A program made the translations under genes and the position numbers. The notes beneath the pieces were generated by a model that did not search any database, had not been told where the DNA came from, and saw nothing but the letters and a program-made list of their open reading frames with translations. Below are positions 19,158 to 30,294 of a DNA stretch of 64,000 nt, one piece after another (the stretch's first letter is position 1; each line of letters begins with the position of its first letter). The stretch comes from Sphingomonas sp. HITSZ_GF (GTDB taxonomy: Bacteria > Pseudomonadota > Alphaproteobacteria > Sphingomonadales > Sphingomonadaceae), in assembly GCF_029543155.1 (NCBI RefSeq), contig NZ_JARQXA010000002.1:372001-436000 (forward strand), read 5' to 3'.

Positions 19158-19160
19158 CGC

Positions 19161-20510
19161 TTACTTGCTCTTCGTCGCGACCTGGGTCTTGGGACCGAGG
19201 CGGGAGATGGTCTGCAGGGCGTAGTGCAGCTGGAAGTCGTCCACGCCTTCCTTCTTGAGCTGCTCCGCCGTCTTGGCGAAGCGCGGATCGGCGCGCTGGT
19301 CGTCCTCGAGCACCGAATCATCGACCTTGTCGTTGTTGATCAGATGCGCGCGCAGGTCCGCCTCGCGGATCGAGGGGCGAGTCTTGTAGTCGGCATCGGT
19401 GAGCTGCGGCACGAGCAGATCGGGCTTGATGCCGCCTTCCTGCACCGAGCGGCCCGATGGCGTGTAGTAGCGCGCGGTGGTGAGGCGCAGCGCGGCGCGC
19501 GGCCCCATCGGCAGGATCGACTGGACCGAGCCCTTGCCGAAGCTGCGCACCCCCATGACGAGCGCGCGGTGATGATCCTGGAGCGCACCGGCGACGATCT
19601 CCGAGGCCGAGGCAGTACCCGCGTCGATCAGCACGACCACCGGCAGGCCCTTGGCGAGATCGCCCGGGACCGGGTTGATGCCGGGCTCGTTCACATCGGC
19701 ATACCAGCGCTCGATATCGGTCTTCTCGCGGCCGCGCTGCGAGACGATCTCGCCATGGCTGAGGAACACGTCCGACACCTCGATCGCCTGGCTGAGCAGG
19801 CCGCCGCCATTTTCGCGCAGATCGACGATATAGCCGAGCGGCTTGTGCCCGAGCTTGGCGTCGATCGCCTGGATCGCCTTGATCGTGTCCGCGCCGGTCT
19901 GCGCGGTGAAGGTGTTGATGTTGATGATGCCGACGCCGTCCTTGACCTCCCATTTGACCGGGCGCTGGACGATGATCTCGCGCGTCATGGTGAAGGTGAG
20001 CGGCTTGTCGGCGCCAGGGCGCACCACGGTAAGCGTGACCGAGGTGCCGGGCTTGCCGCGCATCGCCTCGATCGCCTCGTCGAGGCTGCCGCCGACGATG
20101 AACTTGCCGTCGATATGGGTGATGAAGTCGCCCGACTTCATGCCCGCGCGCGCGGCAGGCGTGTCCTCGGTCGGCGCGACGACCTTCACCGCGCCGTCTT
20201 CCTGGGTGACGGTGAGGCCGAGCCCGCCATAATTGCCGTCGGTCTGGATCTTCAGATTGTCGAAATCGAGCCCGTCGGCGAAGCTCGAATGCGGATCGAG
20301 CGCGGCGAGCATGCCCTGGATCGCGCCCTTCATCAGCGTGGCGTCGTCGACCTTGTCGACGTAATTCGCCTTCACCTGGCTATAGACTTCCATGAAGGTG
20401 TCGAGCTCCTTGAAGCTCGAGCTATCGACGCTGGCCATGGCGCCCGAGGCAACCGGTACGAGCGCCAGCGCGCCGACGGCGGCGGTGACCTGAAGGAACG
20501 AACGAAGCAT
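19161..20510 (-). CDS. ctpA: S41 carboxy-terminal processing protease
   Basis: Periplasmic serine protease, 449 residues. Signal peptide (LQVTAAVGALALVPVASG), PDZ domain (about 95-180: YGGLGLTVTQEDGAVKVV, MKSGDFITHIDG), then the S41 core with the nucleophile in GTASASEIVAGALQDH and the general-base Lys in GVRSFGKGSVQ. Cleaves C termini of envelope proteins and, in many bacteria, controls peptidoglycan hydrolases. Start at 20510 has GGAAAG; an ATG 30 bases upstream would lengthen the signal. Directly downstream of an EnvC-like hydrolase activator, the usual alphaproteobacterial order. Confidence 0.94.
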   Translation of the reverse strand: MLRSFLQVTAAVGALALVPVASGAMASVDSSSFKELDTFMEVYSQVKANYVDKVDDATLMKGAIQGMLAALDPHSSFADGLDFDNLKIQTDGNYGGLGLTVTQEDGAVKVVAPTEDTPAARAGMKSGDFITHIDGKFIVGGSLDEAIEAMRGKPGTSVTLTVVRPGADKPLTFTMTREIIVQRPVKWEVKDGVGIININTFTAQTGADTIKAIQAIDAKLGHKPLGYIVDLRENGGGLLSQAIEVSDVFLSHGEIVSQRGREKTDIERWYADVNEPGINPVPGDLAKGLPVVVLIDAGTASASEIVAGALQDHHRALVMGVRSFGKGSVQSILPMGPRAALRLTTARYYTPSGRSVQEGGIKPDLLVPQLTDADYKTRPSIREADLRAHLINNDKVDDSVLEDDQRADPRFAKTAEQLKKEGVDDFQLHYALQTISRLGPKTQVATKSK

Positions 20511-20575
20511 AATCACTTTCCGAAACGCGTTCTTGTCCACAATCTAGGACGGGATCGCGGCAATTGCACGGCGAT

Positions 20576-21748
20576 TCAGCCGAGTAGCCGCGCCAGGTCC
20601 ATGGGTTCGCCGCGGCGGCGCAGCTCGACGGTGACGCGGGGCGCCTCGCCGCCGGGCGCGCGGCCGATGCGGGCGCCCTGCGCAACCTGCTGGCCGACGC
20701 GGACGGCGATGCCGCCCAGACCCGTGACCGAGCTGGTCCAGCCATTGCCGTGATCGATGATCACCACTCCGCCATAATCGCGGAACGGGCCGGCGAAGAG
20801 GATGCGGCCAGGCGCGGGAGCAACGGCATCTGCCTTGGCAGCGCAGGCCAGCGTGACGCCGCGCGCGCGCACCCCGGTCGACGACAGCTCGCCCATGCCG
20901 GTGACGACCGCACCGGCGACGGGAAGCACATAGGGCGCGCCGGCCTTGCGCGACGGCGCGGCGACGGCGCTGCCCGGGCGCGGCAACGGGCCAGGAAGCG
21001 CGGCGAGATTAGCCTGGATCTCCGCCGCCTCGCCCGCCGTCTCCATCTGGTCGACGATCTCGCGGGCGCGCTCGCCCAGCGCGATCGCCCGATCCGATTC
21101 GACCAGCGCGCTGCGCCCGAGCTCGGCCGAGCGGGCGCGGTGATCGGCCTCGAGCCTGACCAGCGCGATCCGCTCATTCTCGATCCGCTGGCGCGCATCG
21201 CGGAAGCTGGTGACCGCCACCAGCGCCTCGGCACGGAGCGCACGGACGCGGCCGAGCTCGGCGCGCACGTCGCGGGTGCGCGCCTCGACCACGGGCATCA
21301 CGGTGCCGAGCACGGCGCGGACATGGACCATGTCGCCGGTCGAGCCGGGCTGGACGAGGCCAAGCACCGCCGGGCGGCGCGCCATCGACTGGAGCGCGGC
21401 GATCAGGCGGAGGATCGGCCCCTGGCGCTCGGCAACGCGCGTGCGCTGCTCGGCAAGCTGGCGATCGACGATGGCGATGCGCGCGCGGGCGGCGGCGATG
21501 TCGGCCTCGGCCGCCTTGATCCGCTCGGCGGCGGCGGCTTCCTGGGCGCGGGCCTGCGCCGCCCGATCCCGCTCGGCGGCGGCCTGGCGCTCGAGCTGGG
21601 CGCTGCGGGCCTGGGCTGCACGCGACTGGGCATTGGCTTCGCGCAGCCGCCCCTGCTGCTCGGCGAGGCTCGGCACCTGCGCCGCGGCCAAGCTGCCGGT
21701 GGCGAGGATCGCGAGCGTGCCGGCGAGGATGGCGAGCGGGCGGAGCAT
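20576..21748 (-). CDS. EnvC-like murein hydrolase activator, degenerate M23
   Basis: 390 residues: signal peptide (about 1-24), a long Ala/Arg/Glu coiled coil (about 28-250) and a C-terminal LytM/M23 domain. The zinc ligands of active M23 enzymes (HX3D and HXH) are missing: the expected first motif region reads VRARGVTLAC and the second VTVELRR. So it should not cut peptidoglycan itself but activate an amidase, as EnvC does in cell division. ATG 21748 has AAGGG upstream; a GTG at 21757 overlapping the rlmH stop is the alternative. Confidence 0.9.
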   Translation of the reverse strand: MLRPLAILAGTLAILATGSLAAAQVPSLAEQQGRLREANAQSRAAQARSAQLERQAAAERDRAAQARAQEAAAAERIKAAEADIAAARARIAIVDRQLAEQRTRVAERQGPILRLIAALQSMARRPAVLGLVQPGSTGDMVHVRAVLGTVMPVVEARTRDVRAELGRVRALRAEALVAVTSFRDARQRIENERIALVRLEADHRARSAELGRSALVESDRAIALGERAREIVDQMETAGEAAEIQANLAALPGPLPRPGSAVAAPSRKAGAPYVLPVAGAVVTGMGELSSTGVRARGVTLACAAKADAVAPAPGRILFAGPFRDYGGVVIIDHGNGWTSSVTGLGGIAVRVGQQVAQGARIGRAPGGEAPRVTVELRRRGEPMDLARLLG

Positions 21749-21753
21749 GAAGC

Positions 21754-22176
21754 TCACCCTTCGCGATGATAGGGGTGGTTGGCAAGGATCGAGGTGGCGC
21801 GCCAGAGCTGCTCGGCGAGCATCGCGCGCGCCATCATGTGCGGCCAGGTGGCACGGCCGAAGCTGATCAGCAGATCGGCCTGGGCGCGCTGGGCGTCATC
21901 GAAGCCGTCGGCGGCGCCGATCAGGAAGCGCGCCTCGCGCACGCCTTCGTCGCGCCAGGCGCCCAGCCGCTCGGCGATCACCCGCGACGGCAGGTTCTCG
22001 CCGAGCTCGTCGAGCATGACGATGCGGGTGCCGGTGCCGAGATCGGGCATCTTGCCGCCGGTATCGGGCAGCTCGGTGACTTTGGTGGGCCACTGGATGC
22101 GCTTCAGATAGCGCCCGACCAGCTCGGCCTCGGGGCTGCGGCCGATCTTGCCGCGCGCGACGATATGGAGCTGCAT
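21754..22176 (-). CDS. rlmH: 23S rRNA pseudouridine(1915) N3-methyltransferase RlmH
   Basis: 140-residue SPOUT methyltransferase that methylates pseudouridine 1915 in helix 69 of 23S rRNA. The knot region reads LIGAADGFDD and ISFGRATWPHMMARAMLAEQLWRA, and the protein ends PYHREG, as RlmH proteins do. Its start at 22176 shares one base with the stop of the preceding small membrane protein gene (TGATG), so they are coupled. Confidence 0.95.
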   Translation of the reverse strand: MQLHIVARGKIGRSPEAELVGRYLKRIQWPTKVTELPDTGGKMPDLGTGTRIVMLDELGENLPSRVIAERLGAWRDEGVREARFLIGAADGFDDAQRAQADLLISFGRATWPHMMARAMLAEQLWRATSILANHPYHREG

Positions 22177-22373
22177 CAGGCCGGCTTGCGCGCTTTGCGG
22201 TGCTTCCAGCCCAGATACGCAGCCCCGCCAAAGCCCAGCGCCTGCAGCGCCCAGCCGATCTCCCTGCCCCAGCCAGGCACGAGGCCGATCAGCCAGAGCA
22301 TCAGCGCAAAGAATCCGGCAAGGACGAGCACCGCCCCCAATCCCACCAGCGGATTGCGGAGATCGAGGTGCAT
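22176..22373 (-). CDS. small two-helix membrane protein
   Basis: 65 residues: hydrophobic helix 1 (LVGLGAVLVLAGFFALMLWLIG, split by no charges), a short GWGREIGW loop, helix 2 (ALQALGFGGAAYLGW) and a basic tail KHRKARKPA. Supported by its exact fit between rsfS and rlmH, the one-base overlap with rlmH and coherent codon use. Not a family I can name. The basic cytoplasmic tail next to two ribosome-maturation genes is notable but proves nothing. Confidence 0.7.
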   Translation of the reverse strand: MHLDLRNPLVGLGAVLVLAGFFALMLWLIGLVPGWGREIGWALQALGFGGAAYLGWKHRKARKPA

Positions 22374-22386
22374 GGCGCCTAGCGGA

Positions 22387-22767
22387 TCAGGCCTGGCCGG
22401 CTTCGCCGAACGACCACATCCGCTCGAGATTGTAGAAGCTGCGCACTTCCGGGCGGAACAGGTGGACGATCACGTCGCCGGCGTCGATCAGCACCCAATC
22501 GGCGGTGGGCAGACCCTCGACGCGCGGGGTGCGGCCGAACTCGGCCTTGATCTTGTCGGCGAGCTTCACCGCCATCGACGCGACCTGGCGCGTCGAGCGG
22601 CCCGACGCCACGACCATATAGTCGGCGATGCTGCTCTTGCCGGCCAGCGGGATCGAGACCGTCTCGACCGCCTGATCGTCGTCGAGCGACGTCATCACGA
22701 GCTGGTGCAGCGCCTCCGTGCCGGTATCGGCAGAGGGCGAACGCAGAACATTGGGCGATGTGGCCAA
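22387..22767 (-). CDS. rsfS: ribosomal silencing factor
   Basis: 126-residue RsfS/Iojap protein that binds uL14 and keeps the ribosomal subunits apart in starvation. Family motifs ADYMVVASGRSTRQVASMA, RVEGLPTADWVLIDAGDVIVHLF and RSFYNLERMW are all present. I place the start at a TTG (22767) because AGGAGG sits four to five bases upstream and no ATG fits; that ribosome site overlaps the nadD stop codon. This is the standard nadD-rsfS-rlmH order. Confidence 0.93.
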   Translation of the reverse strand: MATSPNVLRSPSADTGTEALHQLVMTSLDDDQAVETVSIPLAGKSSIADYMVVASGRSTRQVASMAVKLADKIKAEFGRTPRVEGLPTADWVLIDAGDVIVHLFRPEVRSFYNLERMWSFGEAGQA

Positions 22768-22775
22768 GGGGCCTC

Positions 22776-23405
22776 CTAGGTTTGCAACGAGTCTGTGCGC
22801 GTTTTTGATGGAGACGACGCCGCATAGCGCCGGTGCCAGGCCGGATCGGCGGCCCGAAGGCGTGTCGCCGAAGTAGGATCGGGGCGGAACCGCAACAGCA
22901 CGAGGGCCGGCAATCTCCAACGCGTCCAGTTCTTTGCCTGGCCTGCGGGCCGCACAGCGCGCCGCAGCCAACCCATTGCAGGACTTGCATGGGCAGTACG
23001 ATCATATCCCGGACGGGCGATCACCGCAATCGGAACCTGACGGGCAATGTGCCGCCAGCGCTCCCAGCGATGGAATTGCGCAAGATTGTCCGCCCCCATC
23101 AGCCAGATGAAGCGGTGGCGCGGGAACAGCCGCGGCAGCTTGTGCAGCGTATCGGCGGTATAGCGCGTCTTGAGGCGCTTCTCGATTCCGGTCACCCGGA
23201 TCGGTGCATGGCGCGCCATCCGCCGGGCCGACGCCATGCGCGCCGCGAACGGCGCCATCCCGGCCGGGTCCTTGAGCGGGTTGCCCGGCGAGACCAGCCA
23301 CCACACCTCGTCGAGCCCCAGCGCCCGCATCGCATGGAGCGAGAGCTTGCGGTGGCCGAGATGTGCCGGGTTGAACGAGCCGCCGAGCAGTCCGATTCGC
23401 TTCAA
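22776..23405 (-). CDS. nadD: nicotinate-nucleotide adenylyltransferase
   Basis: 209-residue NAD-synthesis enzyme that adenylates nicotinate mononucleotide. It has [11 protein letters not shown] (nucleotide-binding H-X-G-H), [10 protein letters not shown], and TSATRLRA in place of the ISSTxIR motif. The TTG at 23405 gives the usual [12 protein letters not shown] start and overlaps the proA stop by four bases; an ATG at 23438 would add eleven residues and a longer overlap. A C-terminal stretch rich in Arg/Trp ([18 protein letters not shown]) is typical of sphingomonad NadD. Confidence 0.92.
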   Translation of the reverse strand: MKRIGLLGGSFNPAHLGHRKLSLHAMRALGLDEVWWLVSPGNPLKDPAGMAPFAARMASARRMARHAPIRVTGIEKRLKTRYTADTLHKLPRLFPRHRFIWLMGADNLAQFHRWERWRHIARQVPIAVIARPGYDRTAHASPAMGWLRRAVRPAGQAKNWTRWRLPALVLLRFRPDPTSATRLRAADPAWHRRYAASSPSKTRTDSLQT

Positions 23406-24655
23406 GGCCGCGCCTGCCCCGTGCCGCGCACGACCCATTTGTAGGTCGTCAGCCCTTCGAGCGCGACCGGGCCGCGGGCGTGGAGGCGGCCGGTGGAGAT
23501 GCCGATCTCGGCACCCAGCCCGAACTCGCCGCCATCGGCGAACTGGGTGGAGGCGTTCCACACCACGATCGCGCTGTCGACCTGCGCCAGGAAGCGCTCG
23601 GCCACGGCCGCGTCCGCAGTGACGATCGCATCGGTATGGTGCGAGCCGTGCGCGGCGATGTGCGCCATCGCATCGTCGACGCCGTCGACCAGCTTCACCG
23701 ACAGGATCGAATCGAGATATTCGGTGTCCCAATCCTCGGCGGTGGCGGCGACCATGCGCGGCTCGAGCGCGCGGACATCTGCATCGCCGCGCAGCTCGCA
23801 GCCGGCATCGGCCAGCGCGGCGAGGATCGGCGCGGGATCGGCAAAGGCGCGATCGATCAGCAAGGTCTCGGTGGCGCCACAGACGCCGGTGCGGCGCATC
23901 TTGGCGTTGAGCGCGAGCGCCTTCGCCATCGCCGGATCGGCGGCGCCGTCGATATAGGTGTGGTTGAGCCCGTCGAGATGCGCGAGCACGGGGACGCGCG
24001 CTTCCTGCTGGACCCGCGCGACCAGGCTCTTGCCGCCACGCGGGACGACCATGTCGATCGCGCCCTCGGCCGTGAGCATCGCGCCGACCGCGGCGCGATC
24101 GGTGACGGGAACGAGCTGTACCGCATCCTCGGGCATGCCGCCTTCGGAAAGGCCACGGGCAAGAGCGGAATGGATCGCGCGGTTCGAGCGGATCGCTTCG
24201 GAGCCGCCGCGCAGGATCGCAGCATTTCCCGCCATCGCGCAGAGCGCGCCGGCATCGGCGGTGACGTTGGGCCGGCTCTCATAGATGATGCCGATCACGC
24301 CGATCGGCACGCGCACGCGCGTGAGGACCAGGCCATTGGGGCGCAGGGCGCGGTCGATCACGTCGCCCACCGGATCGGCGAGCCCGGCCACCGCCTCGAC
24401 ACCGGCAGCCATGCCCTCGATGCGCGCGTCGTCGAGCTTGAGCCGATCGAGCAGCGCCCCCGACAGGCCATTGGCCTCGGCAGCCGCCATGTCATCGGCA
24501 TTGGCGGCCAGGATCGCGGTCGCATCGGCGCGGATCGCGGCGGCGGCGGCGCGCAGCGCCCGGGCCTTGGCAGCCGTCGGCATCGCCGCGAGCTGCACGG
24601 CGGCGCTGCGGGCGCGTCGGGCCATCTGGGCGACAAGGGCGGCGGTGTCGGTCAT
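23402..24655 (-). CDS. proA: gamma-glutamyl phosphate reductase
   Basis: 417-residue NADPH-dependent enzyme of proline synthesis, exactly the length of E. coli ProA. Motifs: [38 protein letters not shown] and the catalytic Cys in [14 protein letters not shown]. First gene of the long minus-strand operon; divergent from the DUF3667 gene. ProB is not in the window. Confidence 0.96.
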   Translation of the reverse strand: MTDTAALVAQMARRARSAAVQLAAMPTAAKARALRAAAAAIRADATAILAANADDMAAAEANGLSGALLDRLKLDDARIEGMAAGVEAVAGLADPVGDVIDRALRPNGLVLTRVRVPIGVIGIIYESRPNVTADAGALCAMAGNAAILRGGSEAIRSNRAIHSALARGLSEGGMPEDAVQLVPVTDRAAVGAMLTAEGAIDMVVPRGGKSLVARVQQEARVPVLAHLDGLNHTYIDGAADPAMAKALALNAKMRRTGVCGATETLLIDRAFADPAPILAALADAGCELRGDADVRALEPRMVAATAEDWDTEYLDSILSVKLVDGVDDAMAHIAAHGSHHTDAIVTADAAVAERFLAQVDSAIVVWNASTQFADGGEFGLGAEIGISTGRLHARGPVALEGLTTYKWVVRGTGQARP

Positions 24656-24706
24656 GCTGCGCATGCGCCTAGCACGTGCAACATGAAGCTGATAGGCCAT
24701 GCGGCC

Positions 24707-25771
24707 ATGGTGGGGGACATCGAAGCAGCCGGGGAACTGGCGACGGGGGCGCTGCTCGGCCGCGCCGTGGAGCCGAATGCCGGCGAAGGCCATGGCGCCG
24801 GGCACGGCATGTGCCTGAACTGCGGCACCGCGCTGATTGGATCGCATTGCCATAATTGCGGGCAGGCGGGGCATGTCCACCGCTCGCTGCACGCGATCGG
24901 GCACGATATCCTGCACGGCGTCTTCCATTTCGAAGGCAAGCTATGGCGCACGCTGCCGATGCTAGCCTGGCGCCCGGGCGAGCTGACCCGGCGCTACATC
25001 GCCGGCGAGCGTGCACGCTTCGTCTCGCCGATGGCGATCTTCCTGTTCTCGGTCTTCGCGATGTTTGCGGTCTTTTCCTGGGTCGGCATCTCGACGCCGA
25101 CCGAGATGAACGCCGGCAACCTGAAGCCGGCCGCCGCGATCGACTATGCCCGCAAGGATGCGCAACAAGACCTCGCCAAGGCGCAGAGGAAGCTCGCCCA
25201 GGCCACCGACGAAGACGACAAGGCCGAGTATCGCGAGCGGATCGCCGATGCGCAGAACGATCTTGCCGGATTCGACAAGGCGGCGAAGGCGCTGGGCAAC
25301 GGCACGGTCAAGGTGACGGCTTCCGAAGTGCATACCGGCTGGCACGCGCTCGATCACGGAATCGAGAAGTGGCAGAAGAACCCGGCGCTGATGATGTACA
25401 AGCTCCAGTCCGCCAGCTACAAATTCTCCTGGCTGCTGATCCCGCTTTCGATCCCGTTCCTGTGGGCACTGTTCTTCTGGAAGCGACAGTACAAGCTGTA
25501 CGACCATGCGGTGTTCATCACCTATTCGATCACCTTCATGTCGCTGTTCTACATCGTCGTGGCGGTCGTGGCGGCGATCGGGCTGGGCGGTGCCTGGCTC
25601 GCGCTCGCGGCGCTGGCGATACCCTTCGTCCACATCACCCGGCAGCTCCAGCAGGCCTATCTGCTGGGCTGGTTCTCGGCGATCATGCGCGCCTGGGTGC
25701 TGACCTTTTTCATCGGCTGGATCCTGGCAATCTTCTTCCTGATCCTGCTGGCGCTGGGGATGTTCGGCTGA
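24707..25771 (+). CDS. DUF3667 membrane protein with zinc ribbon
   Basis: About 354 residues. The N terminus holds a Cys4 zinc ribbon (CLNCGTAL...HCHNCGQ), then the DUF3667 signature [31 protein letters not shown] and [21 protein letters not shown], followed by one helix, a charged coiled region (about 130-200: [19 protein letters not shown]) and four further helices. Function unknown. I prefer 24707 because MVGDIEAAG matches the family N terminus; ATG 24683 is possible but has no ribosome site. Confidence 0.82.
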   Translation: MVGDIEAAGELATGALLGRAVEPNAGEGHGAGHGMCLNCGTALIGSHCHNCGQAGHVHRSLHAIGHDILHGVFHFEGKLWRTLPMLAWRPGELTRRYIAGERARFVSPMAIFLFSVFAMFAVFSWVGISTPTEMNAGNLKPAAAIDYARKDAQQDLAKAQRKLAQATDEDDKAEYRERIADAQNDLAGFDKAAKALGNGTVKVTASEVHTGWHALDHGIEKWQKNPALMMYKLQSASYKFSWLLIPLSIPFLWALFFWKRQYKLYDHAVFITYSITFMSLFYIVVAVVAAIGLGGAWLALAALAIPFVHITRQLQQAYLLGWFSAIMRAWVLTFFIGWILAIFFLILLALGMFG

Positions 25772-25778
25772 TCGAGGA

Positions 25779-26156
25779 TCAGGCGCAGGGGAAGCGCTTG
25801 TTCAGATAATCGGCCATCGCATCGCGGAACGGGCGCGCCCGCGCCTCGGCGGGCATGGCACGAAGCACCGGCACGATCTCCTCGGTCCGGAAATTGACCG
25901 AGCTGCCCTTGACCGGGCAGGCACGGGGCGGGCGCCCGGCGGCGGCATCGGCATCGAGCCCCGCCTTCCAATCGACGATGCTCCGCGCGAACGCCTCGGC
26001 GAGGATGCGCGTATCGGGATCGACCCGCGCCATTTCCTTGAGGCTCTCCACCCGTGCCCAGCGATCGAGGAATCCGCCGAGCGTGATCGCCGGCGCGGGC
26101 TGCACGGAAGTCTGCTGCACGAGTGCGAGTGCCAGGAGCGCCACTGGATTCCACAT
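25779..26156 (-). CDS. secreted hypothetical protein, possibly Rap1a/Tai-like
   Basis: 125 residues with a signal peptide (VALLALALVQQ). The mature domain has RACPVKGSSVNFRTEEIVPVL and ends in NKRFPCA, so it has two Cys likely joined. The order Cys-Pro, then a helix ending ...YLNKRFPC, recalls the Rap1a/Tai fold known from type VI secretion immunity proteins and many orphan periplasmic proteins, but this is a weak resemblance seen by eye. No secretion genes nearby. Convergent with the DUF3667 gene; its ATG lies against the ftsH terminator. Confidence 0.7.
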   Translation of the reverse strand: MWNPVALLALALVQQTSVQPAPAITLGGFLDRWARVESLKEMARVDPDTRILAEAFARSIVDWKAGLDADAAAGRPPRACPVKGSSVNFRTEEIVPVLRAMPAEARARPFRDAMADYLNKRFPCA

Positions 26157-26193
26157 GCGAAAAGCCCTTCCCCGGATGGTCCGGAGAAGGGCT
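26157..26193 (-). terminator. rho-independent terminator of ftsH
   Basis: On the minus strand AGCCCTTC, then CCGGACCATCCGG, then GAAGGGCT fold into a stem of about 12 pairs, followed by TTTT. It lies 36 bases after the ftsH stop. Confidence 0.85.
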
Positions 26194-26228
26194 AATCGAT
26201 TGCCGTGTCGGCGGCGTTTCCGCCGGCG

Positions 26229-28190
<1,962 letters not shown>

Positions 28191-28257
28191 GCGGAATCGG
28201 TACCTTTCACGCCCCAAGATAGGCACGGCCAAGTTAATGGCAATGGAACAGCGTCGA

Positions 28258-29256
28258 TCAGTGTGATCGACGCGGCGGCGCCAGTTCGAAACGCCAGATA
28301 GCGGCTTTGGTTCGCCCGATCACTTCCGCAATCGTACCGGTGCCGCCGGCATCGAGCTGGGCGAGCAGCGGATCGAGCCCGGTCTCGCGCCAATCGGGCG
28401 ACAGCCCGTGCGCAGCGCGGACCGCGGCGACGGCGCGCTCGAGCAAGCGGCGACGCAATTCGCGCGGCAGGCCGGCGGGATCGAGGGTGAGGACATCGCC
28501 CTCCTGCACCGCCCGCGCCGCCCATTCGCGCGCTTCGGCCCAGGCCAGCGCCGCTTCGGCATCGCGCAGGTTGCGCGCGGCGGCGGCGAGGCGATCGGGC
28601 GGCAGGTCGCCGGCATCGGCGAGCAGCGCGCGGATGCGGGCGCGATCGAAGCGCGGATCCTGGTTGGAGGGGTCGCGGACCGGGGCGATGCCCGCCGCCT
28701 CGACCAGCGCCTGCAGCGCGGCACGGCTCCAGCCGAGCAGCGGGCGGATCAGCAGCGCCTCGCCGAGCGGCCGCGCGGCGGCCATCGCGGCGAGCCCGCC
28801 GACCCCTGCCCCGCGCCGGGCCCGCATCAGGAAGGTCTCGGCGACATCGTCCTGCTGGTGCGCGGTGGCGATCCAGCCGGCCCGTCCCCGCGCCCAATCG
28901 GCGAGCAGCGCATAGCGCAGCGCCCGCGCGCCCTGCTGGAGATTGCCCTCGGCCGGCACCGTGCCGGCAAGCGTATCGTGATGGATGTCGAGCTGGTTGC
29001 ACAGCCGGCGGACCAGCGCCGCCTCCTCCGCCGCTTCCGGGCGCAGACCGTGATCGACGGTGGCGGCGACCACCGCGCCGGGAAAGGCGGCATGGGCGAG
29101 AAGGAGCAGCGCAAGGCTGTCCGGCCCGCCCGACACCGCGAGCCCCAGCGGCTGCGCGCCCGGCGCGACGCCGGTCAACGCCAGCACGTCATGCCGGAAG
29201 CGCTCGACCGTCTCCGGATCGAGCGTCAGCCGGTCACTTGCACTTCTGGCTTGCAC
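28258..29256 (-). CDS. tilS: tRNA(Ile)-lysidine synthase
   Basis: 332-residue PP-loop ATPase that attaches lysine to C34 of the AUA-reading tRNA-Ile; essential. PP-loop SGGPDS at 42-47, followed by [12 protein letters not shown] and [16 protein letters not shown], the TilS hallmarks. The C-terminal tRNA-binding part is short, as in other alphaproteobacteria. GTG 29256 lies 23 bases inside the cpoB end, and its ribosome site is weak, so the true start could differ by a few codons. Confidence 0.94.
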   Translation of the reverse strand: MQARSASDRLTLDPETVERFRHDVLALTGVAPGAQPLGLAVSGGPDSLALLLLAHAAFPGAVVAATVDHGLRPEAAEEAALVRRLCNQLDIHHDTLAGTVPAEGNLQQGARALRYALLADWARGRAGWIATAHQQDDVAETFLMRARRGAGVGGLAAMAAARPLGEALLIRPLLGWSRAALQALVEAAGIAPVRDPSNQDPRFDRARIRALLADAGDLPPDRLAAAARNLRDAEAALAWAEAREWAARAVQEGDVLTLDPAGLPRELRRRLLERAVAAVRAAHGLSPDWRETGLDPLLAQLDAGGTGTIAEVIGRTKAAIWRFELAPPRRSH

Positions 29257-30214
29257 GTCCCTCGGCCACCCCGGCCTTCATGTCGGCGGAGAGCTTGTCG
29301 CCATAGAGCTGGTCGAGCTCGGTATAGACCTTGCACACCTCGGTCGCCGGCTTCTTCAGCTTGATGAGCGCCTGCGCCAGATAATAGAGGCTGTCGGGCG
29401 CGCGCTCGCCCTTAGGGTTCTTCTTGTAGTTCTCGTAGAAGGCGACCGCCGCCAGGCTGGGGGCGCCGCTGTCGAGATAGGCGCGGCCGAGCAGGTTCTG
29501 CGCATAGCTGGCGCGGCGATGCGTCGGGTATTTGGTCGCCACCGCCTCGAGCTCGCGGCGCGCTTCGGGATAGAGCTTGGCCGACCACAGGCGGAAGCCA
29601 TAGGTATAGCCGTCCTCTGCCGGATCGCCGGTGGCGGGCTTCTCGATCGCTGCGAGCTGCTGGGCGCGGGTGCCGGTCGCCGGCGCCGCCGGCTTCGGCG
29701 TGGAAGCGGCGGGCGTGCTGTTGCCCGGGGCCGGGATCGAGGGACGGGTCGAGGCCGGCGGGCGGATCGCAGCACCGGCGGTGTCGGCAGGCACCGTGGT
29801 GTCCTCGCCACCGAGCGCGGCGGTTGCGGTCGCCTTGTCCTCCAGCGCCTTGATGCGCGCATCGGCGCCGCGCTTATAGGCAGCGAAGGCATCCTCGAGC
29901 TGGCGCAGGCGATACTGACCCTGCTCGACCTGGCCGGTGAGCGTGCGCTGCTGCTCCTCGAGCGCGGTCACGCGGTTGGTCAGGTCCGAAATCGGCGAGC
30001 TGGACGGCGAGCCGGGGATGCTGGTGTTGGTCTCGGGCGTGATCTGCGGCTCGACCGTCTGGCCGGCGCCGCCCGGGAACACCTTGCGCTGCACCGCGCG
30101 CATCTCGCGCTCGAGCCGGTCGACCCGGCCGCCGAGCGCGGAATCCTGGGCCTGGGCAGTGCCGGCGGCACCGAACACGACGGCCATGGCCGTGGCAGCG
30201 AGAAGAAAACGCAT
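29234..30214 (-). CDS. cpoB: Tol-Pal system periplasmic protein CpoB/YbgF
   Basis: 326 residues: signal peptide ending AQAQ (about 23), an N-terminal trimerising coiled coil (about 25-110, GGRVDRLEREMRAVQ and SDLTNRVTALEEQQRT), a Pro/Ala/Thr linker and three TPR-like repeats (YTYGFRLWSAKLYPEARREL, RRASYAQNLLGRAYLDSG, APDSLYYLAQALIKLKKP). It links Tol-Pal constriction to cell-wall synthesis. tol and pal genes are not in the window; the gene heads cpoB-tilS-ftsH. Confidence 0.94.
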   Translation of the reverse strand: MRFLLAATAMAVVFGAAGTAQAQDSALGGRVDRLEREMRAVQRKVFPGGAGQTVEPQITPETNTSIPGSPSSSPISDLTNRVTALEEQQRTLTGQVEQGQYRLRQLEDAFAAYKRGADARIKALEDKATATAALGGEDTTVPADTAGAAIRPPASTRPSIPAPGNSTPAASTPKPAAPATGTRAQQLAAIEKPATGDPAEDGYTYGFRLWSAKLYPEARRELEAVATKYPTHRRASYAQNLLGRAYLDSGAPSLAAVAFYENYKKNPKGERAPDSLYYLAQALIKLKKPATEVCKVYTELDQLYGDKLSADMKAGVAEGRASQKCK

Positions 30215-30294
30215 AAATCACACCCCCCGGTGCAGGTCAGACATGGGAACTAGAGGCCTAGCTATAGCCGCGCTCTGCGGGGCCTAGCCAGCCC

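Noticed and set aside
23406..23438. ATG start for nadD eleven codons upstream
   Set aside because: Kept only as an alternative; it would place a Gly/Ala/Arg tail before the conserved KRIGLLGG and a 37-base overlap with proA.
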